The translations under genes and the position numbers were made by a program. Shown here piece after piece: positions 46,957 through 57,384 of a stretch of 64,000 bases of DNA. The notes under the pieces are model-generated. The model saw nothing but the letters and a program-made list of their open reading frames with translations. It was not told the DNA's origin and did not search any database. Source of the DNA: Hyaloperonospora brassicae. Taxonomy: Eukaryota; Oomycota; Peronosporomycetes; Peronosporales; Peronosporaceae. The DNA lies in assembly GCA_947650285.1 (NCBI GenBank), contig CANTFL010001327.1, positions 124,001-188,000 on the forward strand. The letters run 5' to 3'. Numbering within the stretch: the stretch's first letter is position 1; every line of letters begins with the position of its first letter.

Positions 46957-48672
46957 ATGCGTCTGCTTTGCCCTCTGTTGACGGCCACCGGTATCTCTCT
47001 ATCGACAGCTGCTCGCTCAACGACCGCGAGCGGTGGTGAACCGCACAATACTGCTCGATACTTGCCCGCTGTCGTTTCCCCCTCCAAGATGAACGCGTCT
47101 GTCGCGCTGGAACTCGTGAAGGTCCACGGCAACGAGGAAGGGATTGACCGCGACCGTCAAAGCGACGAGGAAAGGGGCGAGCTTTCGCTCATACCTCTGA
47201 CCGAAGTGTTGGGTAAAGCGGAACCCCTGATCCAGGCTACAGAGCACAGCTCGCTGTCCATGCTTGAACGGTTGAAGGCCAAAGCAGGAGAGAGTTTTGA
47301 GCGTGCCCACGATTGGCAGCTTCAGGAGTGGGCTCAAAAGATCGATGCGTATCGTGCTGGGCATCCTGACTGTACTGTGGAGGACGAGGTTGAGCACCTG
47401 CTGACGATAAACCCGGGTGCTCGTACGCTGGCGAAGGTTTTTCATCGGTTTCGAAAGGTGGATGGCATGCAGAGTCGTGCTGATGAACTGCAACGAGCGC
47501 TGGTTGCGAAAAACGAAGACGTCGCACGTGGCATGATTGCTGTATGGCTGAAAGACGGAGTGGACCCTGACGTAGTCTACAGTATGCTGCCTATCGCATT
47601 GAAGAAGCCAAGTACAGACAGCATGGAAGCGGAGGCCGTCAAAGAGTGGCTCCTGACGTGGATAAAGTATGTCGACAAGCATGCTAAGCTTGGTGGCTCG
47701 TACGACGACGCTGCCACAGTTACGAAACTGGTGGATGAGTGGGGGGAAAAAGAGTCGGTGGATTTCTTGCTCAGTCTTCAAAATGCTGGTATCAAACCTC
47801 GCATCGACCGCTTAACGGGTACGCTGAGTGAGAAGTACCCGGATACCCTGAAGTTGATGTTTGATGTGTGGCTGAAGTCCAATACGGATCCTCTCGTCGT
47901 CTTTGACATGATGCCTATTGGAACGAAGGGTGATCTCATGGGTAGGCTTCATCGTCGTGATTTGTGGGAGGAGATCGCGCGTGACCTCTCTCAGTGGCAT
48001 GAGTATGATATGATGCATAGCAAAAAAGCATTTGAGGAATCCGACGGGAAAAACGGCCAAGAACTGTTGAGCCTACTCAAAACCACAAACCATGTGATTA
48101 ATCTGCTCTTGCAATCCAACAAACCGAGTGATGTGGTGGAATTTGCCGAGTATCTCCGAGCGTTGAAAGGATGGGGTCATCTCGTTTTTGAGCTGGAGCG
48201 AAAGATGTTTTCCGAAGCTTATTCTGGATACCCAGCTTTGTTGTATGAAAAGTGGGCGGAGATAAACTTGCCTCCTCATGCCGTGTTCAACTCGATGCCC
48301 ATTTCAACTGTCCGTAATTACAATCCAGAGAAAGAACTTGCCAGGCCTTTGGAGAGAAAATTCATATTTCTGAAGCAGTTGCTGAAGTACGTTGACGATG
48401 ACAAAGTTACGTTCATTGACCATCGAGACAAGAGGATCGATACAAAAGACAAGATGGTGATCGCACTACTTAAGAACATGATTGGTTCCGCGTCTCAACT
48501 GAAAGCTTTTCTTGAGGATTTTGGGAAACGTGGAATGAAGGATCGCTCAGACCGACTGGTGACAGCGCTGGAAGCTTTTTTAAAAACGCGTCCTGCACCT
48601 AAGCAACGGTCGCCCGAGGATCTCAAGTTGCCTAACCCACGGTCTCCAGGTATAATCCTTCGTATCAGCTAG
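46957..48672 (+). CDS. Candidate secreted RXLR-type effector with (L)WY repeats
   Basis: A 571-residue single-exon gene. Residues 1-19 form a signal peptide (MRLLCPLLTATGISLSTAA). There is no canonical RXLR; TARYLP at 32-37 is at the right place for a degenerate one. DEER at 70-73 matches the EER motif that follows RXLR in oomycete effectors. The rest is helical and shows three repeats of one unit: AVWLKDGVDPDVVYSMLPI (195-213), DVWLKSNTDPLVVFDMMPIG (303-322) and EKWAEINLPPHAVFNSMPIS (431-450). These W...Y/F...MPI units correspond to the WY/LWY fold of host-translocated effectors from Phytophthora and downy mildews. Expected role: secreted, acts inside host plant cells; the target is unknown. 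The ATG at 46957 is the first of the frame and directly starts the signal peptide. A tandem 26-bp repeat precedes it. Confidence 0.82.
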   Translation: MRLLCPLLTATGISLSTAARSTTASGGEPHNTARYLPAVVSPSKMNASVALELVKVHGNEEGIDRDRQSDEERGELSLIPLTEVLGKAEPLIQATEHSSLSMLERLKAKAGESFERAHDWQLQEWAQKIDAYRAGHPDCTVEDEVEHLLTINPGARTLAKVFHRFRKVDGMQSRADELQRALVAKNEDVARGMIAVWLKDGVDPDVVYSMLPIALKKPSTDSMEAEAVKEWLLTWIKYVDKHAKLGGSYDDAATVTKLVDEWGEKESVDFLLSLQNAGIKPRIDRLTGTLSEKYPDTLKLMFDVWLKSNTDPLVVFDMMPIGTKGDLMGRLHRRDLWEEIARDLSQWHEYDMMHSKKAFEESDGKNGQELLSLLKTTNHVINLLLQSNKPSDVVEFAEYLRALKGWGHLVFELERKMFSEAYSGYPALLYEKWAEINLPPHAVFNSMPISTVRNYNPEKELARPLERKFIFLKQLLKYVDDDKVTFIDHRDKRIDTKDKMVIALLKNMIGSASQLKAFLEDFGKRGMKDRSDRLVTALEAFLKTRPAPKQRSPEDLKLPNPRSPGIILRIS

Positions 48673-49109
48673 ACATAGTCGGTTGATGCGCGAGACGATC
48701 TAGAACGACCTACGAGTGATTTCTTTTGAATGCATTTGTTTGAACGTTGGCCAGTCAGTTTGTTTGTTCACATTAGTTCCTTTCTTCTCCATACTTCTCG
48801 AACATGCATTCACAAGCTGTTTTACCTTGAGTAGATGCAATTATAGCGCAGAATTGCATCCAAGCTTCGGCTGCTCGGTATATTCTGCCGCACCCACATG
48901 TTGTGCACCCAATCAGACGTAAATGTGGCAACTTCTACAGACTGAAAGTTTTGCACGGTTCTGAATTGCGATTGTACGAACGATTTAACAAAAGTTGCCC
49001 TTTTCACGTTTTCGTGGTGCGCACTCTATGCCTCCTCGGAAGCAATCCCTTCGCTACCGCCTTGCCGACAAGTTTTGACCTTGGCCGCGAGCTCTCGACG
49101 AGAGCTAGC

Positions 49110-50725
49110 CAGAGTCAATCTTAAAAGCTGGCTTGCAATTTTGAATACATGCAATACAAGAAAAGGCTGCTGACATGTGGTACACGCACACCTCATTGTA
49201 TTCAAAGGACATTCGACTGCATGTTTCGTTTCCAGTACAATACAAAGTGCCAAATAGGTCACTCGATGCACTGACATTTTCTCCTTTGTTGACATACGCG
49301 TCGGTCATTTGATATACGTAACGAACGTTGGCCACGCAGGGTTGCCTCGGCTTGGCGACGCGAATGACGCAACTCGGGCATTGCCGAGGTACTTCGTGCC
49401 GCTTCCTTTACAGCACTTTATGCACGGCATTATGATTGCAGTGCGAGAATGTGCTCGATATTAGGTTGAGAGCATTCTCCGCTCTAGCATGTAGTCGAAT
49501 GATGTTAGCATTGCTGTTGACGGTAGGGTATACTTCGCAAGCCGGGCCTTCGTGAGCGTCGGTGTCCTTCTCAATCAAATGGAAGTGAACACGAACGTGG
49601 CGCTAGGTACGACCTGTGCATTAAACGAGGACATCTAAGGCGCTTGTCTTGATGCCAGAGAAGTTGCCAACGAAGTTGACCATCGAATCGGAATAGTTGC
49701 TGGTATGCATCTTTGGGTACGACACGCTCGTCCATAGACAGACCGCAACATTACTCTGTAAGTAGAGAAATCCATGTCGGAGTGAAGGAGGGGCTGAACA
49801 AGACATTAGCTCTCCCATGGGTGACAGGCTAGAAACGATTACCAAAAGATGTGAAATGCTTGACTCTGAACGATCCACCTCTTGTCCTACAGGTAGAGGG
49901 CGTGAACAAATACTGACGCCCTGCCCTCTCACACAAAGAACAAATGCACGTGTAAAACTGCCGGTGGATAAGTGCACGTACCTGCGGTCTCGACCGTCTC
50001 CAGGCAAATCACTACTGTCCATTCAGAGCTGTTCGCAAACGAAGGGAGCGAAAAGACGTGTCTTGTTTTGCGGTGATGTCGCACGGCAATCAGCTCCGCT
50101 GCCAAATACTGGATATGTCAACAAGGTGTGGTACTTTTCTTTATGCAAAAAGCTGGCGTCACGACACTGAAGGGCTCTAGTCACGTCTGACTGGAAAGCT
50201 GCGTCTCACAGCTTGCTAGTCGGACATTGCCAAAGTTGTATCTACGGCCCATCGTTTTGTCTGCGTACAGCAGGTCGAAGCTGTGCAAAGCCTCACCGGA
50301 TATCACAAAACGCAAGGGTACCCAAACAATGACTTTCACTCCGTCGGGGAAGTTGTCTGATCGTTTACAGGTCCATGTGACCCGTTGTACGTCAATCTAC
50401 TGCACTCGTGCCGTCAGTATTGTCCAGAGTAGCAGCGCATTCTATTGCTGCTTGTGCATTGAGACGTGATCTGCTTAAAGCGACGTAGCAAAACGGCAAT
50501 CAGCTGCTCGTTGCACTCGCCAAACAGACTCGTATACCAACTTTGATGCAGTTCCAAGCGCTGTCACAGTTGGACGCGGTCCGCCAAAGCGGTACCTCTT
50601 TGTCCGGGAGAAATCTTCTTTTCACCCTGTCAAGCACCTCGAGTGTCGATGCGCCATCACGATCCCGATCGCGCCAAATGTCATTCTTGTCGTCAAGTCT
50701 GCATGTTTTGATCTCTTTCATGACA
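49110..50725 (-). pseudogene. Disrupted protein-coding region of unknown function
   Basis: Several minus-strand stretches in different frames look like real protein: LDDKNDIWRDRDRDGASTLE at about 50590-50700, NEQLIAVLLRRFKQITSQC at about 50450-50520, NFPDGVKVIVWVPLRFVISG and SFDLLYADKTMGRRYNFGNV at about 50225-50370, NVAVCLWTSVSYPKM and VNFVGNFSGIKTSALDV at 49621-49760, and LFGTLYCTGNETCSRMSFEY at about 49180-49260. A good-looking intron (GTACGTGCAC ... CTACTTACAG, about 49762-49982) lies in the middle. Even with introns, stops and frame changes remain, so this is probably a broken gene; a multi-exon live gene is not fully excluded. The many cysteines suggest an extracellular protein. No family was recognised. 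Confidence 0.4.
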
Positions 50726-51500
50726 CACAGTCTGTGGAACCTTGAATTGGGAAGAAACGTCGTCTATGAATATCAGCAAAAGTTCTATGGTACTAACTGC
50801 TCGCACAAGTAGATGCAAGATAGATTAGCCGTGAGATGCATCCCGCAAAGTTCCTCAGCCAACAACAATGGGAAGAGCAGATTGTTTACGAGTGACTTTC
50901 GTTATCGAGCGCAACGAGATCTAGCACGTACAGAAAGGTATGTACGGCCCTTGCTCGCACGATTAGCGCTGCTCCTAATGCGGGAACGACTATCAGAACA
51001 CAAGTGACCGGTCGACAGAATGCAAGCCTCGTTTGCCGAGAGATAAAGTTACCAGACAGTTCCACGCCAGCTTTGATCAAGCGTAAGTCTTGCGGACAAC
51101 GGCGTGTTGAACCTTCATCCGGTTTCAGGCGCACGAGCAGTGATCGCACCAGTGCTGCTTCAGTAGCTCCTATCTGGGACTATTTACCTGCTGGAGGTCG
51201 TTGGTTCCGATGTCTTGGCTCGATCTCGGATTCAAAGTCAGGCTCGCTAGCGATCTCTCTGTTGGCCAGGAAGGCTGTACCAGCATTCACTAGACAAGGT
51301 CTCGCTTGCTGACGAACAAGGCACGAAATACGAGGCCGACATATGCGACTTTATTCGAGCATGTCAAGCCTTGACTACCACGTCGTACTGAGTGAAGCTG
51401 TTTTCGGGTATGCAACAAGCAATGCCTCGCACACGGTACCAATGGCAAGCCACCCTCGCGTCACTCGAAGCAGAGCACGACGCTATCATGGAGAAGCTCG

Positions 51501-52131
51501 TTACTCGTCAACCTCGACGACGGCCTCGATTTCCACCGCCACGTTGAGCGGGAGGGCGTTCGTACCCACAGCCGAGCGGGCGTGGATGCCCTTGTCGCCA
51601 AATACTTTGCCAATAGTGTCGGACGCACCGTTGATGACAGCAGGCTGCTGCGAGAAACCATCGACGCAATTGACAAACCCCACGAGCTTCACGATGCGCT
51701 TGATCTTGTCCAAATCACCCACTTCCTCTGCAACAACAACAGCAACAACAGCAACAACAACAACAACAACGCAGAGATTGAAAAGAGCGTCAGCGCCGTC
51801 TCGTTGTTTGCTGGCGAATAAAGTCCGTGAGCACCGCACGCTTGAGTGTAGCCATGAGGCTGAGCGCCACGTAGTGCGCAGCGTCATAGCCCTGCTCCGG
51901 CGTCAAGTCCTGGCCAATCTTGCCCAGGATGAGGTCCCCGCCGGCCGGCTGTGGCAGATGACCAGCCAAGTAGATCGTGTTGCCGGACCGCACCGATGTG
52001 CGGTAATTGCCCTTGGGCTCGGCCACCGCCGGCAGCGTGTAGCCCAACTCCTCTAACTGGCGCTCGACGTGCACACTGCGCGCGGCCGTCGCGAGAGCGC
52101 GCGGCTTTGCGGCGCGGATCAGGGACAGCAT
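51501..52131 (-). CDS. RidA family reactive enamine/imine deaminase
   Basis: Two exons: 52131-51840 and 51727-51501, joined across a 112-base intron in phase 1, giving 172 residues. The N-terminus (MLSLIRAAKPRALATAARSV) is positively charged and without acidic residues, which suggests mitochondrial import. The RidA (YjgF/YER057c/UK114) domain follows: GNYRTSVRSGNTIYLAGHLP, LGKIGQDLTPEQGYDAAHYV, then after splicing LMATLKQEVGDLDKIKRIVK, with GDLDKI and VGFVN typical of the family, and later NALPLNVAVEIEAVVEV at the C-terminus. RidA proteins hydrolyse reactive 2-aminoacrylate and related imines formed by PLP enzymes. Neither exon frame alone gives the full fold, and the splice restores the conserved TLK-GDLDK junction exactly. 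The ATG at 52131 is followed directly by the targeting-like segment. Confidence 0.9.
51728..51839 (-). other. RidA intron containing a GTT/GCT microsatellite
   Basis: On the minus strand it begins GTGCGGTGCTCAC and ends GTTGTTGTTGCAG. The 3' half is a run of GTT and GCT triplets (plus strand CAA/CAG, about 51731-51770) that directly forms the acceptor. The junction is supported by the restored RidA protein sequence. Confidence 0.8.
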
Positions 52132-53234
52132 CAGCGTCAGTGCAAAGCGAGAGGACGAGCGAGCGAGAGGGAGAGCGAGAGACAGCGACGGCGGTCGAGC
52201 GAGTCTGTCAGTGGGAGCTGTTGCACCGATCCGATGGCAGGCAGTCAGTCAGTCAGTCTGTCGTGCATCCAAACGGGTGCGATGACGACTGTTGTTACTT
52301 CAGTTGGTCCCCAGAGTTCGCGCCCGAGCAAAAACGACGCGATACATGTGGACCACACGTGGTGCTGCTGCTACTTCCCTGCACCTTCGAGTTCAGTAGA
52401 GCGAGCACTAAGGTGCATAGCTGCTGACCGTCACGATCACCGCTTGCTCAAGGGACGAGAAGTGTCACGAGAGGGCAGAATAGCGCCTGGTGGCGACGCT
52501 GAACTTGCGTCAATACGACAGTGTGCAGCTTTGGTAGTGCCTGGTCACGCCCACCTATACGCAGTGCGTATGCGCAGTGAAAGCAGTGAGCGACGAGGCA
52601 ACCCGACCTGCGATCCACTTGATCTCCTCTGTAGCCGTTTCGATGGCGGTCGACAGGTCTGGAAGCAAGCCGTAGCACCGAAAATGTAAGGACAGGCTCT
52701 GAGCGAAGCATTGGTCGTTTCCAAGCAAGAAAAGAAAAGGGCATACCAATCGACGACGAAGTGACGTCGGAGCTGAAACGTCTGTTGTCTCATGTGTGCT
52801 TCGGCGGCAGTCACGAACTAAAATCGGAAGCAGAAGCCAGTATGTAACGCCGTGGACTCCAGTCCTGGTGCAGAATGCTCACGGTGACATATTGCACCCA
52901 TTCTACGCAGCTGGAGGCCACATTTACTGTATAGCACATCGCTATTTTGACCATGGGCCTGGTCGATGGCAGCATGCGTGGCATACACTTTCGACCAGCT
53001 CGAAAATGGCGCAGCAAACTTGCCGAGCGGGGAGCTGTACCGGAAAGTTGCTAGGATCTAGCTTACCATTCATTCCTTCGACACGTGCGCTCTTTTTGAC
53101 ACGTCCCGGTCGATTTTACTATAATTGCAAAGTGACCCTTAAACTCGATTGAAAACGGACAGCACGAGACTATGCGATGGAACATTCTGCCTGTAGTTGG
53201 GTAAATCGAAAGAGCGACAATTCCTACGTCGTGG
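52132..53234. other. Intergenic region, no supported gene
   Basis: The first 70 bases upstream of RidA are rich in gagcgagag repeats, followed by a short cagt tetranucleotide run near 52240. Between 52.4 and 53.15 kb several open frames on both strands have some protein-like composition (for example plus 52796-53152) but no recognised motif, so none is called. Confidence 0.35.
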
Positions 53235-53563
53235 CGTCGCAAAGGAACAGGTTGTAGACTGCGTGTGGCAACTGCGAAGTGCGACGATACGTTATTGATT
53301 CATTGGCTCACCACGCACGGCCTGTGATGATCGGCGATGATCGTCGGCGACTACAACACGTCCTTCGAATCGGACTGCATGTCAACTTCTGACACAATCG
53401 TCACGGCATTCCTCTGAGAAGCCAACCCATGGGCTGCTGCGACATCAACATAATAGCTGTAAACAATCATCACGAAGTGAAGTCGGTATGCTGTACGATG
53501 ACTTCATGAAGACAGTGCACGTATTCATTTACATTGCTACAGTGACTTCTGTTCCCGCATACA
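53235..53563 (+). repeat. 329-bp direct repeat, copy B
   Basis: Copy of 45167-45495 (327 of 329 bases identical, no gaps). The adjoining coding sequences of copy A are not present here. The initiator-like ATTCATTTACATTGCT is retained at 53523-53538. Confidence 0.97.
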
Positions 53564-54078
53564 GCCACAAGCCAATCCTGCTGGGTGGTATCCACTGCGA
53601 TGTAGCTTGTGACTTCTATTGAACACTCAGCCACCTAGACTCGCTGTCGATCGATGTGGTGGTCCGAGCCATTGTCGTGGTCGAAGGATATCGTTCGCTA
53701 GTTGCTGAAAGGTAGTAGCACTCGGTATGGCTGCCATCAGTATAGGCCACCAAATAGCTCGAAGTACCATTTGTGATCCGTCCAGCAGTGTGCACCAGTC
53801 GCTGATAATCGCAAATATACATCGCCGCGCCTCGTTCTTTGATGCAGTCTCAAGTTAAGTCCTGCAATCTGCCCTCTTACCAACGACCTTCACTGCGACA
53901 GTGCGAGCGAAGAAAGACAAAGCTATCACGCGTTGATGTCGAGTCGATTCGCAAAGCAGGTTGTTCCCACGAGTTGTGTGTTTCGTGAAGATGTATTGGA
54001 CCATTTAGGTTTGCCAGCGATATTCTTGCTATCAATGTTCGCTTTGCGTGTCTTTCGTATCCTCTATCCATCGGGGAC
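53564..54078. other. Intergenic region, possible coding remnant
   Basis: A minus-strand frame at 53616-53822 reads VHTAGRITNGTSSYLVAYTD and continues Ser/Thr-rich to a stop. It has some protein-like character but no known motif and no plausible gene around it. It is not called as a gene. Confidence 0.3.
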
Positions 54079-57000
54079 CTAGGTGCGGATTCCATGGCGC
54101 CGATGACGACGGCGCTCCGATGTATCGGGTGTTTCATGTCTCAGATTCGGCGGCGTCAAAGTCGATGCGGTAGCACTGTCACCATCGTTGACCGAATCAT
54201 CCGAGTTCGAAGTGGCAGGATGGTTTACCGTGTACGTTGTAGTAGTTTGAGACCGCTCGACAGTAATCGATTGCGAATGAATCTTGGCTTCCTCATCCTT
54301 CTCTTCGACTTCTTCTTCTTCGTGCTCTTGTTCTTGCTCATTATGATTGGCATCGACGCTTTCCTTTTCTCTACCCTCCTCAACTCCAACATAAATCACT
54401 TTAGTCGCGTCGACTTTGATCTTTGTCACTTGCTCGACAACCTTCAAACTGGCAGTAACATCCAAACAACCGTCTTCGTCCGAGCTATCGTCGGGCAGCA
54501 ACACCACTTCTTCGGCGCTATCTACGTCAGCAAGTTCGTGCCACCGCTTACCTCGACGAGGTGTACGGGTGGAAAGACCATGCTTTCGATGACGAACAAA
54601 GAAATGCACCGTCAGTGCTGAAAGTGCCAAGAAAAGCATCGAAAACAGACCGACATGCATCCAAGTAGGAGCCGGTAGCATCGATGCGGTATCGCCAGCA
54701 ATCGTTTCTGTAGACTTGGTCACATCGACCGCCGCAGCTTTGCGCTGCACGGATACCGGGCTCTCCACCGAGTCCTGGCGCCCAGCACGTGCTTGCTCAA
54801 TATGCAGCCACAACCCCTCTTCTTCAGCGATGACGCGCAGCTCTTCTTCGACGAGAGCACGGACGCCTTTCTCTTGCAACACAGCCTGTTCGAGTTGCTT
54901 TAGCTCTTGGAATTCCTTTGTCATTGCCATACGCTCCGTTGTCACAATATCGGCGTCAGTCAGTATCGCTGCATGATCGTCTTTTTCAGCGTGCCCGCGT
55001 TCTGTGTGTGCCCGCCAGGCTTCATTAGTCGCAGTAGCAGAATCACCATGCAGATCCATCTCCGTTATAGATCCAACGTGGCTGTGACTGCTCACCAATT
55101 GTTCATCCACTGCACGCTTATGTTCTGCAAGCCTTGTCGTCGTGCCATCCATGTCCACATCTACGTTGAGTAGGTAGGTGGTAGCTACACCCACAGCTTC
55201 TTCGTCAACTTGTTGCTCAAGCGCGGTCATCTCTATCTTCTGAACTTCGATAGAAGATTCTCTCTTGATCTCAGCTTGAGATACGATACGCACTCTCGTG
55301 TCAACTCGAGGCGAATTCGGGTGCGCTTGGTCAATGCTGTGATCACCGATTGCGTTCGGCACAAGCTTCTTCATGCCAGTTCCACTATCTGGTGCTTCGG
55401 CTTGTACATCTGCTCGATCGTCCAGTCGTAGCTGCGCTTCTTGCTTAGCACTATCTTCTTCAGATACATTGCCCACTTTGGTCAACGCCATTGCTTCCAC
55501 TTGCGTCTGATCTACCTCTACCAAAGCGTCGCCACAATCCACGGCGGTTTCCGTGATTATCGAGCTTCGTACCTTACCGACAGTATCGTCCTGGTCCGTG
55601 TATTCTACCGCAACATTCAGCATATTCCGTTCAGCAAGCTTGGCAATTACCACGGATCGACCATCAGTGCGCTGATCGCCTTCACCATTCGTTAGCAATC
55701 TCGATTGGTCTGCTTCAGCTACCTCAGAAAGCGTAAGAGTCAGCGATTGAACTAGCTCCCCACTGACGCGCTCAATCCTCACTGTTTTTGCCGGGTCACT
55801 GTGTCCTATCATTTGTGCTTTTGTGACATCAACGGTCGGTAGACATCGTCTGGCGACGTCTATCAGTGTTTGGTGAACCTCCTCGATGGTAAAACTGCTG
55901 CCCAAAACGCCTTCAGCGAAACGTTGCTCTCTCAGCCGCAACCATTCTGCTGTAAGTCGTCCAGACACCCGACCTTCCCCAGCAAGTCGGCCGGTCATAC
56001 GATCTTCGTCACGAGCACATTGGAACTGCAATGTACCATCAAAGAAAGCCTGATCTTGTGACACGTCAGATCGCACCAGCTTGTCATCGACGGACAGGCC
56101 GTGTTTCGTGTTATCTGCTGCACTTCGAGTGACAATCAACGACTTGCCCTCTTCTACGACTTGCTGAGAAGTGAGCTCGTAGTCCTTCAGTGCCTGTTTA
56201 ATTGCTCGAGCATATTGTTTGGCCACTTGCTGTGTACGTTCCTCGATGTATTGCAGAGCGACCGTTTTCACGTCAATGATACTTTCGATTGCTACAGCCC
56301 GAGTATCTGAAATGATGGAGTTGGTGGTAGCTGCAATCGCTACCCGTCGTTTCTCGAAACGCTGGACGTCATGTAGAGCTTGGGACTCACGTGCAACAAG
56401 TCCTCTGCCTATGTTTTGGATACGAGCCTGGTGCGCTGCTAGCGAATCAAGCAACTGCTCGCGGGGCAAATCCATATCGCTCCTAGTGGGCTCCAGTCCT
56501 AGCCGCTCTCCACCTTGCCTCATCGCCTCTGCAAAGTTTGAGAATGCCATCACGAGGAAAGCATGCACTTGCTCAAATGCCTTGTCATACGCTGGTACGT
56601 GCATGTCAATCGAGCACATCCACTGCATCCACAGCTTTAGAGTATCCACCAAACTCGAGAGTGTCCGTCCAAGCTGTTCCTGCACGCTCTTCGATAGTTC
56701 CGCTAGCATGGCTACGCATGCGTCCGCCTGCACCGTTCCTACGACGCCGTGCAACTCCATGGCACGCGCTGCCTTTCTCAGTATCCTGCTCCTTATCAAT
56801 GCAAACCAACAAATGCGTGCTTTTTCCGCTACGTGTTGACCTCCTTGTCCCAATTTGCTCTGTGCAAGTAGCAGCAGCATGCGCACACCTTCCTCCATTT
56901 TGCATGCAGCAACGTAACCCAAAGTCGATGCAGACGACGACGGGAACATCCACCACCAGCCCACTCCACTCGCCACAACGGCAACGACTGCAACGACAGT

Positions 57001-57384
57001 TAGTGCAACCGCCGACTCGCTCCACCGGCCGTTGTGCTCGTTGATCCTCACCACTGTCGCAGCTTCGGTGCTCTGGTCTCGTCCCATTCGTCTCCTGCTC
57101 CTTTCAGGTGCTGTAGGCCCTTTCCCAGACCCAGCATTAACTCCTCTGTCTTCTTCCCTGAACTCGGTATGGATTTCTCTCTCAACTGTCGCGTGGACAG
57201 CAGCGATGTCATCACACAGTGCTTGTGGCAACTGCACAAGTGGGTCATCGGCTTCGTCAGTATCCTGGAGCTGCTTTCTGGCAGCGTGCACGTCGTTATC
57301 GCTGGACCTCTGACGCTGCCACTCGTTCGGCCGGTTCATCTCGCACGTCTCTTTGGCCGTAGCAGCGCCTCGTGCGCTCGACAT
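54079..57384 (-). CDS. Large two-TM coiled protein of unknown function
   Basis: A single-exon gene of 1101 residues with strong coding character. Residues 1-120 are charged and hydrophilic. TM1 is at about 124-147 (SAVALTVVAVVAVVASGVGW followed by WWMF). A long helical region with QA/EA-rich heptads follows (for example EERTQQVAKQYARAIKQAL), then acidic low-complexity sequence. TM2 is at about 908-929 (HVGLFSMLFLALSALTVHFF), followed directly by a basic stretch (RHRKHGLSTRTPRRGKRW). The tail is very acidic (HEEEEVEEKDEEAK) and ends in a basic HRRHGIRT. No enzymatic motif or known domain was found. With two spans and a large helical loop it may be a scaffold or tether of an internal membrane, but this is inference. 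No signal peptide. The ATG at 57384 is the first of the frame; a start closer to TM1 would not change the architecture. Confidence 0.8.
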   Translation of the reverse strand: MSSARGAATAKETCEMNRPNEWQRQRSSDNDVHAARKQLQDTDEADDPLVQLPQALCDDIAAVHATVEREIHTEFREEDRGVNAGSGKGPTAPERSRRRMGRDQSTEAATVVRINEHNGRWSESAVALTVVAVVAVVASGVGWWWMFPSSSASTLGYVAACKMEEGVRMLLLLAQSKLGQGGQHVAEKARICWFALIRSRILRKAARAMELHGVVGTVQADACVAMLAELSKSVQEQLGRTLSSLVDTLKLWMQWMCSIDMHVPAYDKAFEQVHAFLVMAFSNFAEAMRQGGERLGLEPTRSDMDLPREQLLDSLAAHQARIQNIGRGLVARESQALHDVQRFEKRRVAIAATTNSIISDTRAVAIESIIDVKTVALQYIEERTQQVAKQYARAIKQALKDYELTSQQVVEEGKSLIVTRSAADNTKHGLSVDDKLVRSDVSQDQAFFDGTLQFQCARDEDRMTGRLAGEGRVSGRLTAEWLRLREQRFAEGVLGSSFTIEEVHQTLIDVARRCLPTVDVTKAQMIGHSDPAKTVRIERVSGELVQSLTLTLSEVAEADQSRLLTNGEGDQRTDGRSVVIAKLAERNMLNVAVEYTDQDDTVGKVRSSIITETAVDCGDALVEVDQTQVEAMALTKVGNVSEEDSAKQEAQLRLDDRADVQAEAPDSGTGMKKLVPNAIGDHSIDQAHPNSPRVDTRVRIVSQAEIKRESSIEVQKIEMTALEQQVDEEAVGVATTYLLNVDVDMDGTTTRLAEHKRAVDEQLVSSHSHVGSITEMDLHGDSATATNEAWRAHTERGHAEKDDHAAILTDADIVTTERMAMTKEFQELKQLEQAVLQEKGVRALVEEELRVIAEEEGLWLHIEQARAGRQDSVESPVSVQRKAAAVDVTKSTETIAGDTASMLPAPTWMHVGLFSMLFLALSALTVHFFVRHRKHGLSTRTPRRGKRWHELADVDSAEEVVLLPDDSSDEDGCLDVTASLKVVEQVTKIKVDATKVIYVGVEEGREKESVDANHNEQEQEHEEEEVEEKDEEAKIHSQSITVERSQTTTTYTVNHPATSNSDDSVNDGDSATASTLTPPNLRHETPDTSERRRHRRHGIRT

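Noticed and set aside
47017..47781. 254-codon open frame on the minus strand
   Set aside because: Antisense shadow of the effector gene; the plus-strand frame has the signal peptide, EER and repeated W/Y modules.
51343..52056. 237-codon open frame on the plus strand
   Set aside because: Antisense to both RidA exons and the intron microsatellite (Thr-rich run). The RidA fold on the minus strand is unambiguous.
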